From: SZUA-368 sp028533045
Lineage (GTDB): Bacteria > Spirochaetota > Spirochaetia > DSM-2461
DNA length: 64,000 nt
Assembly: GCA_050031985.1 (NCBI GenBank)
Contig: JBNAIG010000011.1
Location: 14,739-78,738, forward strand
Reading direction: 5' to 3'
In this document: one piece after another, positions 43,015-52,613 of the stretch
Position numbering within the stretch: position 1 is the first letter of the stretch
Layout of the letters: every line of letters begins with the position of its first letter
Notes under the pieces: model-generated
Seen by the model: the letters and a program-made list of their open reading frames with translations, nothing else
Told to the model about the DNA's origin: nothing
Databases searched by the model: none
Made by a program: the position numbers and the translations under genes

Positions 43015-44181
43015 ATGAATAAAACCCTCGTTGTAGGTAACTATGCGGACAGCGTCTTTGTCGCCGATATTGCTCATCATCTGGGCCAAAAAGAGAACTA
43101 TCAGGATCTTATAGCCCTCAAGACCTTTCACAACAGCGAATTCTGCCCCCGTTATATTTTTGGGGACAGGGAGGACAAGAACATGATAGGCCGTCGTCTG
43201 GAAGGGCAAAAAGTGCTTATCGTCAGTACCTCTTCCCCCAGAATGAATCGAAACGAACTGGCCATGCACAATCTGCTAATCGCCCGGGCGGCTCGGGAAA
43301 ACGGTGCCGAACGGGTATCTCTTTTGGAGCCGGACCTGTTTTTTAGTGCCCAGGATAGAGGACCCCGGCCCGAATACGGGCAGACCCTCTTTACCAGGGA
43401 CAGCGTGGATTACGAGAAGTTCGACGGCCAACCCTTTTCGGCCAAACTTTACGCCGACCTTCTGAGGGAAGCCGGAGTGAATCAGGTTTTTACCGTTCAT
43501 AACCACAGTCCCTTCTCCCTCCGTATGCTCTACCAGGAGCACTTTGACGGCATGTTCGTGGACCTGAGGCCCGTAGACCTTTATGCGGACTACCTCAAAT
43601 CCAGCGATATTGTGAATCTGGACGACCTGATTATCTGTGCTCCCGACAAAGGAGCCCACGAGTTCGCCACCCAGCTGGCCGAGCAGTTTACGGAAAAACC
43701 GGTGGGCTATTTGCGTATGAGCAAGGAACGAAGAGGCGAGCGGGAAGTAATTGTACAACCGGCTACCTGTTCTCCCCTACAGTTGGGAGATATCGAAGGT
43801 AAGGACATTGTTGTTGTAGACGATATGGTACGTACGGGGCGGACGATTTTGGAGACCTGCAAGGTTATCCGTAAGGCTAAACCGCGAAAGATTATCTTCC
43901 TGGTTACCCACTTCTACTCTTCCCGGGAAGGTCGGGCTCTGCTCGATGACCCTGTAATTGATGAGATCGTTACCACCAATACCATTCCGGCTATTCTTAA
44001 TCGGGATGAACAGGGACGGCTTCGTCATAAAATGGTTGTTTTGAGAATTTCCCGCTGGATAGCCCATAATCTTTTTATGAACCTCCAGCCCGAATCGGGC
44101 GGTTTGAAAATGCCCCACTTTGTAGAGGATATCTCTTCGAAAAACCCCCGTTGGAAAGGAAAGTACGGGGCTCATCATTAG
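43015..44181 (+). CDS. prs: Ribose-phosphate pyrophosphokinase-family protein
   Basis: 388 residues, longer than the usual ~315. Makes PRPP from ribose-5-phosphate and ATP for purine, pyrimidine, His and Trp synthesis. Visible are LIVSTSSPRMNRNELAMHNLLIARAARENGAE, RPEYGQTLFTRD, THNHSPFS-like VHNHSPFS, and the PRPP loop IVVVDDMVRTGRTILETC. The N-terminal ATP/Mg segment is unusual, so it may be a divergent class or an associated protein. It follows glyA across a terminator and starts after GGGAG; purine demand would link both. Confidence 0.88.
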   Translation: MNKTLVVGNYADSVFVADIAHHLGQKENYQDLIALKTFHNSEFCPRYIFGDREDKNMIGRRLEGQKVLIVSTSSPRMNRNELAMHNLLIARAARENGAERVSLLEPDLFFSAQDRGPRPEYGQTLFTRDSVDYEKFDGQPFSAKLYADLLREAGVNQVFTVHNHSPFSLRMLYQEHFDGMFVDLRPVDLYADYLKSSDIVNLDDLIICAPDKGAHEFATQLAEQFTEKPVGYLRMSKERRGEREVIVQPATCSPLQLGDIEGKDIVVVDDMVRTGRTILETCKVIRKAKPRKIIFLVTHFYSSREGRALLDDPVIDEIVTTNTIPAILNRDEQGRLRHKMVVLRISRWIAHNLFMNLQPESGGLKMPHFVEDISSKNPRWKGKYGAHH

Positions 44182-44183
44182 AG

Positions 44184-44915
44184 TTACTTTTTGAGGAGAA
44201 AGAGCCGGGAAAAATCCTTTTCCCGCGTCTCCTCAAAACTATAGCCTCCGTAAGCCTGGAATCGTCTGAATCCGGCCTTTGCGGCGGCTTTTTTTATCTC
44301 TTCCTCTTTGAAAGGATAGAGGCGGTGAATGTCCGATGAGACTTCTCCCGTGGCCGAATTGGTGTAATCCGTATGGAAGAGAAGACTGCCCTCCGGCCCC
44401 GCCGAATAGGATCGGGCAAACTTTACTCTTTCCGTGTGAAGCTCGGGGAAGCTAAAGTCCTCATTCATGGCGGGATTGTCATAGTTAAGGATTTGAATGA
44501 CTACCTGTCCCTGGGGCCTGAGAAGGGCGAAGGCGCCGTACAGGAAATCTTCCAGCTCCTCCGGTCCTTCCAGATAGGCCAGAGTGTTGCCAAAGCAGAG
44601 AATCAGGTCAAGGCTGAATTTCTCCCCGTGTTCCAGATAGCTGTTCATCTCGAATTGGAGAAAGCGGGCCCTGTCACCCCCTTCCCGTTCGGCCGATTTG
44701 GCTACAGCCCGTGCCACCATCTCTCCGTCCAGGTCTATTCCTGTTAACTCCCGCTCCTCTTTGACCAGGGAAAGAAGAAGTTCCCCTGTGGCGCACCCCA
44801 AATCCAACAGGGATGAGGGGCCGTCGGGAATCAGCTTCTCCACAAAGTCCGTTTTAGCCCGGGGGTGGGGGAAGAGACTGTCGTATTCGTCGGCAATCAG
44901 GCTGTAGATATTCAT
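44184..44915 (-). CDS. SAM-dependent methyltransferase (class I)
   Basis: 243 residues: motif I LLDLGCATGELLLSL, motif II acid in GIDLDGEM, motif III DLILCFGNTLAYLEG, then a beta-hairpin C-terminal half (FHTDYTNSATGEVSSDI). The target molecule is unknown. Near-leaderless: TATACT ends nine bases before the ATG. It is convergent with prs, 2 bp apart, and divergent from the LURP-one gene. Confidence 0.83.
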   Translation of the reverse strand: MNIYSLIADEYDSLFPHPRAKTDFVEKLIPDGPSSLLDLGCATGELLLSLVKEERELTGIDLDGEMVARAVAKSAEREGGDRARFLQFEMNSYLEHGEKFSLDLILCFGNTLAYLEGPEELEDFLYGAFALLRPQGQVVIQILNYDNPAMNEDFSFPELHTERVKFARSYSAGPEGSLLFHTDYTNSATGEVSSDIHRLYPFKEEEIKKAAAKAGFRRFQAYGGYSFEETREKDFSRLFLLKK

Positions 44916-44924
44916 TCTATTTCA

Positions 44925-44954
44925 AGTATAAGTGAATAAAGTGAGCTAATCCAA
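44925..44954 (-). promoter_or_regulatory. Promoter of the methyltransferase gene, near-leaderless
   Basis: Minus strand: TTGGAT (44954-44949), 18 bases, TATACT (44930-44925), nine bases to the ATG. No Shine-Dalgarno. Confidence 0.55.
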
Positions 44955-45073
44955 TATTAAAATCGGGATTCTACGTGACAGGTCAAACGGATTTGAAGAA
45001 AAACCTTAGGCTGTGTATGGTTATCCTTTACTGTTTATGTTAGTGTTTTGTCATCTAAGGAGCTGGAATTATA

Positions 45074-45664
45074 ATGGAAAATCCTGTTTTAAATAAGAAC
45101 TTATTTCTCGTTAAGGAACATGTCGGTCTATTTAAGGCCGCTAATAACTATGATATCTATGATCCCTCTACAGGGGAAATTATATTGGAATGCCGTGAAC
45201 CGAATCTTGGTTTTTTTACAAAAATGTTTCGCTTTTCCGACTATAAGCGCATGACGCCTTTTGATATCCAAATAAGCACGCCCGAGGGGCAAACACTAAT
45301 AAAAATCCAAAGAGGTGTTTCTCTCTTTCTTTCAAAAGTAGTCGTAAAAGATGAAGCGGATAAGCTCATTGGAAGTTTTGAGCAGAAACTTTTTTCCATT
45401 GGCGGGGCTTTTGAAGTGCTCGGAAGCCGCCATGAGTCCCTCTGTAAACTTGAAGGGAAATGGACGGGATGGGAGTTCTATTTTAAGAATGATGGAAAAG
45501 ATTTGGCCCATGTTTCTAAAAAATGGAACGGTTTAGGCAAAGAATTATTTACCACGGCCGATAACTATATGCTTGAGATTTTTGAGCATGTCCCGGAAAA
45601 TGACGAGGTAAGGAAATTGATTCTGGCCGCAGTAATGTGTATTGATATGGTGTTGAAAGAGTAA
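45074..45664 (+). CDS. LURP-one/phospholipid-scramblase-like protein
   Basis: 196 residues, no signal. A 12-strand tubby-like barrel is suggested by FLVKEHVGLFKAANNYDIYD, repeated hydrophobic strands (ILECREP, TLIKIQRG, LIGSFEQKLF, FEVLG) and a C-terminal hydrophobic helix (KLILAAVMCIDMVL) like that of scramblases. The family is of poorly known role in bacteria. AAGGAG lies 12 bases before the ATG. Stands alone between two divergent or convergent neighbours. Confidence 0.7.
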   Translation: MENPVLNKNLFLVKEHVGLFKAANNYDIYDPSTGEIILECREPNLGFFTKMFRFSDYKRMTPFDIQISTPEGQTLIKIQRGVSLFLSKVVVKDEADKLIGSFEQKLFSIGGAFEVLGSRHESLCKLEGKWTGWEFYFKNDGKDLAHVSKKWNGLGKELFTTADNYMLEIFEHVPENDEVRKLILAAVMCIDMVLKE

Positions 45665-45673
45665 GATCCCCCA

Positions 45674-45707
45674 GCCCCGAAGCCGCTTGCAAAGCCAGCC
45701 TCGGGGC
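45674..45707. terminator. Hairpin between the LURP-one gene and the SPFH operon
   Basis: GCCCCGA / TCGGGGC with a 20-base loop; no long T-run, so termination for either convergent transcript is uncertain. Confidence 0.45.
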
Positions 45708-45733
45708 AAAGAGTATTAAGTATACCTAGCCAC

Positions 45734-46678
45734 TTAGGACAGGGTAGATTTAATCTTATCTTCCACCATGGAAAGGTTCCCCAAGTCCATGGGCAGAATA
45801 ATCTTGCTGTCCTTCTTGGCGAGTTTCTTCATCTGATCGATAAAGTCTTCCACCACCTGGAGGGAGGCAGCCTCTTCTCCGCCGGCCAGAGTAATAGCTC
45901 CGGCCACTTTGGAGATACTGGCGGCGGTAGCCCGGGATACGGCGATAATCTCGGCGGCTTTACCTTCCGCTTCGTTTATCAGCTTCTCCTTAGCCCCTTC
46001 CGATTCGTTTATCATCCGCTCCATTTCACCCTGGGACCGGTTAATCCGGCTGGTCATGGAACCTTCCGATTCGAGGATAACCGCTCGTCTTTCACGCTCG
46101 GCCTGCATCTGCTTCTCCATGGTGTTGAGGATGGAGTTGGGTACCTGGATGTTCTGGATCTCGTAACGGGAGACCTTGATGCCCCAGGGGTCGCTCGCCT
46201 CATCCACGCTCTGTACGATGGCGGAGTTAATGGCATCACGCTCTTCAAAGGTGGTGTCCAGTTCCATCTTACCAATAACGGAACGCATCATGGTCTGGGC
46301 CAGCTGAACCGTGGCGTATTCGTAATCCTTGATTCCCGGAGTCCGCAGGGCTTTGGTAATGCCATAGCTGGCTCTTACCGGGTCCACTACCTGAAGGTAG
46401 AGAACGCCGTCCACGAAAATCCGCACATTGTCCTCGGTAAAACAGGGCTGGACCGGAACGTCCAGGGCCTTTTCCTTAAGGCTGTGCTTATAGCGCACCT
46501 TGTCGATGAAGGGAATGAGCACATGAAATCCCGCTTCCAGGGTGCTGGAATATTTACCGAGCCGCTCTACAACCCAGGCCTGCTTGGCCGGTACGATGCG
46601 GATACATTTAAAGAAAGTGATGACCGCAATAATAATTGCTGCCACAACGAGGATGGGGTACAAATCCTGTATAGTCAT
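45734..46678 (-). CDS. SPFH/band-7 (QmcA/paraslipin-type) membrane protein
   Basis: 314 residues: one N-terminal membrane helix, then the band-7 domain with VVERLGKYSSTLEAGFHVLIPFID and the coiled helical part rich in Glu-Ala (SEGAKEKLINEAEGKAAEI), ending in a Lys-rich tail. SPFH proteins assemble large membrane cages and are linked to NfeD partners. It overlaps its upstream paralogue by one base. Third gene of the nfeD-SPFH-SPFH operon. Confidence 0.9.
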   Translation of the reverse strand: MTIQDLYPILVVAAIIIAVITFFKCIRIVPAKQAWVVERLGKYSSTLEAGFHVLIPFIDKVRYKHSLKEKALDVPVQPCFTEDNVRIFVDGVLYLQVVDPVRASYGITKALRTPGIKDYEYATVQLAQTMMRSVIGKMELDTTFEERDAINSAIVQSVDEASDPWGIKVSRYEIQNIQVPNSILNTMEKQMQAERERRAVILESEGSMTSRINRSQGEMERMINESEGAKEKLINEAEGKAAEIIAVSRATAASISKVAGAITLAGGEEAASLQVVEDFIDQMKKLAKKDSKIILPMDLGNLSMVEDKIKSTLS

Positions 46679-47589
46679 TATTTACCTCCCTTTTCTACTA
46701 CCGCCGGAATGACGGTCTGCAGGAGTGATTTAACCTGAGCCGCTTCCAGGGGAATAACCTGGGTTTCGGCCGTATCGAGGATCTCCCCGAGCTGCTTGGT
46801 GTATTTGTTGATGATACGGATCTTCTTGGCCTTGTCTCCATTAGGCTGGTTTAAGGCTTCCGCAATCAGCTTGATACCTTCTGCGGTGGCTTCCGCCTGG
46901 ACCTCAATAGCCTTGGCTTCCCCTTCGGCTTCGTTAATCCGCTTCTGCCGTTCACCCTTGGAATAGTTAATTGCTTCTTCCCGGGCGCCCTTTGATTCGT
47001 TAATCTGGGCCTGCTTTACTCCGTCCGATTCGAGGATGTCCGCACGCTTGTCCCGCTCGGCGGTCATCTGCTGCTCCATCGCTTCCCGTACCGAATCGGT
47101 GGGATCCAGGTTCTTGATCTCGTAGCGGGTTACCTTGATTCCCCAGGGATCGCTCGCTTCGTCAACGGCCTTTACAACGGCGTTGTTGATCGTGTCCCGC
47201 TCGGAAAAGGTCTTGTCCAGCTCGATTTTACCAACCTCGGAACGCATGGTGGTCTGGGCGAGCTGGCTGGTGGCGTAACGGTAGTTTTCGATACCGTAAC
47301 AGGCTTTCTCCGGCTCTATGACCTTAATATACAGAATTCCGTCAACAGAAACCTGTACGTTGTCGTTGGTAATACAAACCTGGGGGAGAACATCGATAAC
47401 TTCTTCCTTCAGATTCACTTTGTAAGCCGCTTTCTGGACAATGGGGATGATCAAGTGCAGACCGGCGGCCAGAGTTTTCTGGTACTTTCCGAACTGCTCG
47501 ATAATCCACGCTTCCTGTTCCGGGACGATTTTCACCATCTTCAGAAGCAGGATGATTACCAGAACAATAAGAATCAGTGTTCCTATCAT
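46678..47589 (-). CDS. SPFH/band-7 membrane protein, paralogue
   Basis: 303 residues; clear paralogue of the downstream gene: IIEQFGKYQKTLAAGLHLIIPIV, DPWGIKVTRYEIKNL and SKGARE-type coiled coil, C-terminal Lys-rich end. The pair may form a hetero-oligomer in the inner membrane, an inference from tandem order. It starts one base after the nfeD stop. Confidence 0.9.
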   Translation of the reverse strand: MIGTLILIVLVIILLLKMVKIVPEQEAWIIEQFGKYQKTLAAGLHLIIPIVQKAAYKVNLKEEVIDVLPQVCITNDNVQVSVDGILYIKVIEPEKACYGIENYRYATSQLAQTTMRSEVGKIELDKTFSERDTINNAVVKAVDEASDPWGIKVTRYEIKNLDPTDSVREAMEQQMTAERDKRADILESDGVKQAQINESKGAREEAINYSKGERQKRINEAEGEAKAIEVQAEATAEGIKLIAEALNQPNGDKAKKIRIINKYTKQLGEILDTAETQVIPLEAAQVKSLLQTVIPAVVEKGGK

Positions 47590-48036
47590 TTATATCTCCT
47601 TTTTTACGACAAACCCGAGAGATTCGGTGTCGCTTTTTTCCTTGATTATTACGGTCTCACCCTTTTCTATGGCCGAATCGGCATGGGCGGTCCAGGTGGT
47701 GCCGCGAAACTTTATGCGCCCCGGTTCTTCCGGAGTGATGGGGTCTATCACTTCCGCTTCCTGGCCCAGCCAGTCATCCTTTTCCGTTTGGAACATGCGT
47801 CCTTTAAAGGTGCCGGAAAAGCGGTTGCGTAAAAAGAAAAGAAGCACCGCCGAGTAGGTTACCCAAATAATGAGTTGTACCCAAAAAATATCGTTCAAGA
47901 AGGGAAGGAGTTTGACTGTGGCCAGAGTGAGCAGGGCGCCCACGCCAAAGAAAAACAGAATGAAGCCGGGAACGGCGATTTCCGCCAGAAGCAGAAGGGC
48001 TCCCATTATGAGCCAGAAAAAGGTCACTTTATCCAT
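47590..48036 (-). CDS. NfeD-like membrane protein
   Basis: 148 residues: two or three helices near the N-terminus (FWLIMGALLLLAEI, GALLTLATVKLLPFL) and an OB-fold tail with GEAEVIDPITPEEPGRIKFRGTTWTAHA-type strands (LGQEAEVIDPITPEEPG). Short NfeD proteins pair with SPFH proteins encoded beside them, as here. Leaderless-type start: TATAGT ends seven bases before the ATG. Confidence 0.9.
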   Translation of the reverse strand: MDKVTFFWLIMGALLLLAEIAVPGFILFFFGVGALLTLATVKLLPFLNDIFWVQLIIWVTYSAVLLFFLRNRFSGTFKGRMFQTEKDDWLGQEAEVIDPITPEEPGRIKFRGTTWTAHADSAIEKGETVIIKEKSDTESLGFVVKKEI

Positions 48037-48043
48037 AGGCTTA

Positions 48044-48049
48044 ACTATA
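48044..48049 (-). promoter_or_regulatory. -10 box of the nfeD-SPFH operon
   Basis: TATAGT on the minus strand, seven bases before the ATG at 48036; -35 weak (TAGATT near 48072). No Shine-Dalgarno. Confidence 0.45.
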
Positions 48050-48064
48050 GCGCTATTTGGACGG

Positions 48065-48961
48065 CTAATCTATAGTTTTCTGTTGATTCAGATAATCTTT
48101 AAGGTTTTCCAGAAGCTCCCCGTTCATATTCTCCAGGGTTTCTCCGGTCCTGTAGCCTATGTGGGGGGTGAGTATGACGTTGGAATATTGTTTAAAGGCT
48201 GAATTTTCGACCGGCTCATCATCATACACATCGAGTCCCACACCCCAAAATCGGCCCAGACTGATTTCTTCCTCCAGGGCTTCATAGTCCACCACAGACG
48301 CCCGGGCGGTATTAATCAGGATAGATCCCTTCTTCATAAGTTTAAGCCGTTCCCGGTTCAGATAGTGTCGGTTCTCCTTGCTTGTGGAGAGGTGTAGGCT
48401 TAGCACATCCGACTGGACCAGGACCTCTTCCACACTTAAATTGCCCGGTTTTAGGCTGCGGGGACTTTGGGCTAGGGCAATTTTCATCCCCAGAGCCTCG
48501 CCCATTTGAGCTACCCTGCGGCCAATCTCTCCATAGCCAATGATGCCCAGAGTTTTTCCGGAGAGTTGAAAATTTTGGGGAAGCCCTTCCTGCCACTTGC
48601 CTTCTATAAGGTTTTGGTGGGCTCCCCTGATGTTTTTGGCCAGGGCGAAGATAAGGGCAAAACTGTGTTCCGCCACAGCTGTTACGCCGTGCTGTCGATT
48701 CAGACCTTTCACTTCTATCTTCATGGCTTCGGCCAGGGATTTATTGATGTAATCCGTATTGTGGGCCCTCACTCCTATGTACCGGCAGTTTTTCATCTGC
48801 CTTAGCTCATCATCGGGGAGGGGACTGTGGAAAAGAAGGTACTCTATGGAATTGAAGTCCACCTCGGAGGCTCTATAGGGAATCAGGTTCAGGCCCAGGG
48901 CTTTAGCCCGTTCCCCGTTGGCGGCGGTAAGTTTAATGTGGGGGTCGATAAAACAGTTCAT
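48065..48961 (-). CDS. D-isomer-specific 2-hydroxyacid dehydrogenase
   Basis: 298 residues from the ATG at 48961, preceded by GGGAG at seven bases (the ORF is open to 49042). NAD-binding GYGEIGRRVAQMGEALG, catalytic Arg in NTARASVVDYEALEE, Glu in VYDDEPVE and His in LTPHIGYRTGE are present. Family members reduce 2-keto acids such as glyoxylate, hydroxypyruvate or lactate; the substrate is open. Divergent from the iron alcohol dehydrogenase gene. Confidence 0.88.
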   Translation of the reverse strand: MNCFIDPHIKLTAANGERAKALGLNLIPYRASEVDFNSIEYLLFHSPLPDDELRQMKNCRYIGVRAHNTDYINKSLAEAMKIEVKGLNRQHGVTAVAEHSFALIFALAKNIRGAHQNLIEGKWQEGLPQNFQLSGKTLGIIGYGEIGRRVAQMGEALGMKIALAQSPRSLKPGNLSVEEVLVQSDVLSLHLSTSKENRHYLNRERLKLMKKGSILINTARASVVDYEALEEEISLGRFWGVGLDVYDDEPVENSAFKQYSNVILTPHIGYRTGETLENMNGELLENLKDYLNQQKTID

Positions 48962-49068
48962 TGGAATTCTCCCTTGTTCCCTTATCATATTTCTTTCGGG
49001 CCCTTTCCGGGAAGGGTGGAAGAAAAAAAACTTATCCCCCATAATAGATATTGTATAGGAGCGATACC

Positions 49069-50247
49069 ATGGCCATGATAAATCCCTTTGAACTCAAAAC
49101 AAATAAAAGACTGATTTTTGGATGGGGGGAACGAAAGCAGCTCTCTTCTCTTATTCAGGAATTTCCTTCCGGGGGGATTGCTCTTTTTACGGGAAAGACG
49201 GTGGCCTCCTCCGAAGCGGGTCGGGAAGTCATCGAAGCTGTGGAAAAGGCGGGGAAAGTGTCTCGTCACGCCCTATCCGGTGAGCCCTCTCCCGCTGTAG
49301 TCGATGAGGCTGCGGCCCAATGCCGAAAGGAGAAGGTCTCCCTGGTTATTGCCATGGGCGGGGGAAGCGTAATAGATGCGGCCAAGGCGGTGGCGGCTCT
49401 TTGCTGTGAAGAGGGGAGTGTAAAGGACTACCTGGAAGGGGTGGGAACTAAGAAGCCCTCAGGCAAAACCCTTCCCCTCATTGCCATGCCCACCACAAGC
49501 GGGACCGGAAGTGAAGCTACGGCCAATGCGGTTATTACCGACCGGGCCGGAGGCTACAAAAAGTCCCTCCGTCACAATAACTATATCCCCGAAATTGCCC
49601 TGGTCGATCCGGAACTGACCCTTAGCTGCCCCCGTTCGGTTACGGCAGCTTGCGGTATGGATGCCTTTTGCCAGCTCCTGGAATCCTACTTTTCCACCAA
49701 AGCTTCGGTCCTCACCGATACGCTCGCCTTTGAAGGTCTTATCCGCATTGTTCGCAGCCTAAAACAACTCTGCGGTGACCAGGCGGATAGTCCCGAATAC
49801 CGAAGCGATATGGCCTATGCCGCCTATCTTTCGGGAATAACCCTAACCAACGCAGGCCTTGGGACTGTTCACGGTATGGCCGGTCCCATGGGCGGTCTTC
49901 ATGACATTCCCCACGGAGCGGCCTGCGGCCTCCTCTTAAAACCGGTTATGGAGCTGACCCTCAAGAAAATCGCCGTAAAGTGGCAGAGCGACCGATGGGA
50001 GCAAAAGGTCAAACGGGTGGCCCGGCTTTTTTCAGGAACCAATGTTTCCGGTTATACCGAAGGTGTGGAGAGCCTGATTGGCTCTCTCGATGCCTGGCAA
50101 AATCAGTTTGACTTAAAGCCTTTGGGGCATTACGGTATAAAAGAGGACGATCTGGGAAAGATCATTATTCATTCGGGAAACAAGAACAATCCCTATGAGC
50201 TGACCGTGGAGGAGATGGAGGAAGTTCTTCTGTCTCTCCTGGGATAA
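49069..50247 (+). CDS. Iron-containing alcohol dehydrogenase
   Basis: 392 residues from the ATG at 49069 with TAGGAG at seven bases. GGGSVIDAAKAVA, PTTSGTGSEATANAV, and the metal region GTVHGMAGPMGGLHDIPHG match group III alcohol dehydrogenases, which use NAD(P) and Fe or Zn to interconvert alcohols and aldehydes or ketones. Substrate not evident; divergent from the hydroxyacid dehydrogenase. Confidence 0.9.
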   Translation: MAMINPFELKTNKRLIFGWGERKQLSSLIQEFPSGGIALFTGKTVASSEAGREVIEAVEKAGKVSRHALSGEPSPAVVDEAAAQCRKEKVSLVIAMGGGSVIDAAKAVAALCCEEGSVKDYLEGVGTKKPSGKTLPLIAMPTTSGTGSEATANAVITDRAGGYKKSLRHNNYIPEIALVDPELTLSCPRSVTAACGMDAFCQLLESYFSTKASVLTDTLAFEGLIRIVRSLKQLCGDQADSPEYRSDMAYAAYLSGITLTNAGLGTVHGMAGPMGGLHDIPHGAACGLLLKPVMELTLKKIAVKWQSDRWEQKVKRVARLFSGTNVSGYTEGVESLIGSLDAWQNQFDLKPLGHYGIKEDDLGKIIIHSGNKNNPYELTVEEMEEVLLSLLG

Positions 50248-50355
50248 TTCGTTTCGCCTGTCTCTTAAGGGTTGACTTTTTTATATATAAGAATCAAGAT
50301 GTCCTCTAATGGGATTTAATGTCCTTGTTTCTAGTTAAAAGGTAGGGGAAGCGTC

Positions 50356-52434
50356 GTGAATATTACCGAGTTAATGACCGAACTGGTCTTTCAGATTGGA
50401 GTTATCCTTTTTGCCGCCAAACTGGGCGGTATTATCGTTAAAAAACTGGGTATGCCCTCCGTATTGGGGGAACTTCTCATTGGGATACTTATTGGTCCCT
50501 ACGTACTGGGCGGATTGGCTCTGCCCGGTTTCCCCCACGGGCTTTTTCCCCTGGCCGAGGGATTTTCCGTTTCCCCCGAACTCTACGGTTTTGCCACGGT
50601 GGCCTCTATTATTCTGCTTTTCCTTTCCGGTCTTGAAACGGACCTGTCCCTTTTTCTGGCCTACTCCCTTAAGGGAGCCATTATTGGTATCGGCGGTATT
50701 ATTGCCGCCATGCTCACCGGTATGTGGACCGGTTCGCTTATGCTCCACACCCCCCTCTTTACCCCGGTAAACCTCTTTCTGGGGATACTCTCGGTGGCTA
50801 CCAGCGTGGGTATTACGGCGCGCATCCTATCGGAACAGAAGAAAATGGGTTCCCCCGAGGGTGTTACCATCCTGGCCGCTGCGGTTATTGATGACGTGCT
50901 GGGGATTATTATGCTCGCCATCGTCCTGGGTATGATTGGTGTTATGGGCCAGGGGGGCGGCGGCCATATCAACTGGGGCGCCATTGGGATAATCGCCCTT
51001 AAAGCCGTGGCCGTTTGGCTGGGATTTACCATTGCCGGGCTCTTTTTCGCCCGGCGAATCAGTAAGGGCCTTAAGTGGTTCAGGGCCGAATCTTCCATTG
51101 CGGTGATGGCCCTGGGACTGGCCCTTTTTATGGCCGGAATTTTTGAAGAAGCCGGTCTGGCCCTGATTATTGGAGCCTACGTTACCGGTTTAAGTCTTTC
51201 CCGTACAGATATTAGTTTTGTTATTCAGGAAAAGCTGGAGGTGATTCACGACTTCTTTGTGCCCATCTTCTTCTGTGTTATGGGAATGATGGTGGACGTG
51301 AAGGTCTTTGCCGATCCTCAGGTTATCATCTTTGGCCTGGTTTACTCTGTCGTGGCCGTGGTGGCCAAGATTATCGGCTGCGGCGGCCCGGCTCTCTTTC
51401 TTAACTTTAATAAAACCGGAGCCCTGCGAATCGGAGTGGGAATGGTCCCCCGAGGGGAAGTCGCCCTCATTATCGCCGGTATAGGTATTGCCCAGGGCAT
51501 CCTTTCAAAGAACCTCTTTGGGGTGGCTGTTATGATGACCCTCATTACCACCGTTGTACCTCCCCCCATCCTTACGGCCCTCCTTAAGATCAACAGGAAG
51601 GGAACCAAAAAGGATGAAAAAGGGGACGACCGGGTAGAGACGGAATTCGATTTTCCCTCAAAGGAACTGCAGCACTTTGCCTGCGCCAATATCCTGGACG
51701 AGTTTAAGGACCAGGGCTTCTTTGCCCATGAATGGGATCTGGGCCACTGGGCTTACCAGATTAGAAAGGACGACGTTTTCATCACCATGAATGTTTATGA
51801 GGACAGGCTGAATTTTGTCTCCGATCCTCAGGACGTGCGTTTCCTAAAGACTCTGGTCTACGAAAAACTTCTGGAGATGCAGGAAACGGTCAACAAACTC
51901 AAAGACCTGGCCAAGCCGGAACAGCTGGGCCGTGAACTGAGCTCCGCCGAAGATTCCGCCGTGCGCCAGGATGATAACTTCTTCAAGAATATACCCTTAA
52001 GCTGTATAAAGATGGACCTGGAAGGGAATGACAAGGAAGCGATTATTAACGAGCTGATTGGTCTGGCCGACGCTTCGGGCCAGTTAAAGGACCGGGAGCT
52101 TGTGACAAAGGCCGTTTTTGACCGGGAAGCCACCATGAGTACGGGGATGCAGAACGGTATTGCCCTGCCCCACGGGAAATCGGACGGGGTAGACCGACTG
52201 GTTCCTGTGGTGGGAATACATCGGTCCGGAATCGATTTTGACTCCCTCGACGGACAGGAGAGCAAGCTTTTCTTTATGGTTCTATCCTCAAAGGATACCG
52301 CCGGGCCCCATGTACAGTACCTGGCCGCCATCAGCGCCATTCTTTCCAAGCCGGATGTGCCCGGTAAGATATTGGCCTGCCAGACGGCGGAAGAGCTGAA
52401 GGAACTGCTGATAAATGAGGCTTTGGAGAAGTAG
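50356..52434 (+). CDS. CPA2 Na+/H+ antiporter fused to a PTS EIIA-like domain
   Basis: 692 residues from a GTG start with AGGGGAAG before it. Membrane part (about 8-405) has 12-13 helices and the antiporter start MPSVLGELLIGILIGPYVLGG, plus VIDDVLGIIML with the Asp pair. A middle domain of ~100 residues (ELQHFACANILDEF onward) is unassigned. The C-terminal part (about 545-690) is a fructose/mannitol-type EIIA with His606 in IALPHGKSDG. In PTS proteins this His is phosphorylated, so antiport may be controlled by PTS state; that is an inference. Known architecture in some bacteria. Confidence 0.85.
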   Translation: MNITELMTELVFQIGVILFAAKLGGIIVKKLGMPSVLGELLIGILIGPYVLGGLALPGFPHGLFPLAEGFSVSPELYGFATVASIILLFLSGLETDLSLFLAYSLKGAIIGIGGIIAAMLTGMWTGSLMLHTPLFTPVNLFLGILSVATSVGITARILSEQKKMGSPEGVTILAAAVIDDVLGIIMLAIVLGMIGVMGQGGGGHINWGAIGIIALKAVAVWLGFTIAGLFFARRISKGLKWFRAESSIAVMALGLALFMAGIFEEAGLALIIGAYVTGLSLSRTDISFVIQEKLEVIHDFFVPIFFCVMGMMVDVKVFADPQVIIFGLVYSVVAVVAKIIGCGGPALFLNFNKTGALRIGVGMVPRGEVALIIAGIGIAQGILSKNLFGVAVMMTLITTVVPPPILTALLKINRKGTKKDEKGDDRVETEFDFPSKELQHFACANILDEFKDQGFFAHEWDLGHWAYQIRKDDVFITMNVYEDRLNFVSDPQDVRFLKTLVYEKLLEMQETVNKLKDLAKPEQLGRELSSAEDSAVRQDDNFFKNIPLSCIKMDLEGNDKEAIINELIGLADASGQLKDRELVTKAVFDREATMSTGMQNGIALPHGKSDGVDRLVPVVGIHRSGIDFDSLDGQESKLFFMVLSSKDTAGPHVQYLAAISAILSKPDVPGKILACQTAEELKELLINEALEK

Positions 52435-52511
52435 AGGCAGGACTTTTCTTGTTCTACGGAATCTTCACAATCTTGTAAAAGAAAATATATACTTAATATA
52501 TACTTTTCATT

Positions 52512-52552
52512 CCAATTCCCTCCTTATTATATAAAATGAATTGGTTTTTTTT
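52512..52552 (+). terminator. Weak hairpin with T-tract after the antiporter gene
   Basis: CCAATTC, 19-base loop, GAATTGG, then eight T. AT-rich and about 80 bp after the stop, so moderate support only. Confidence 0.5.
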
Positions 52553-52613
52553 AAAAACACCCATTTAAAGGGGCGGTTGAAAAAATAGGGAAAAACAATT
52601 CAGGAGGAGATTT

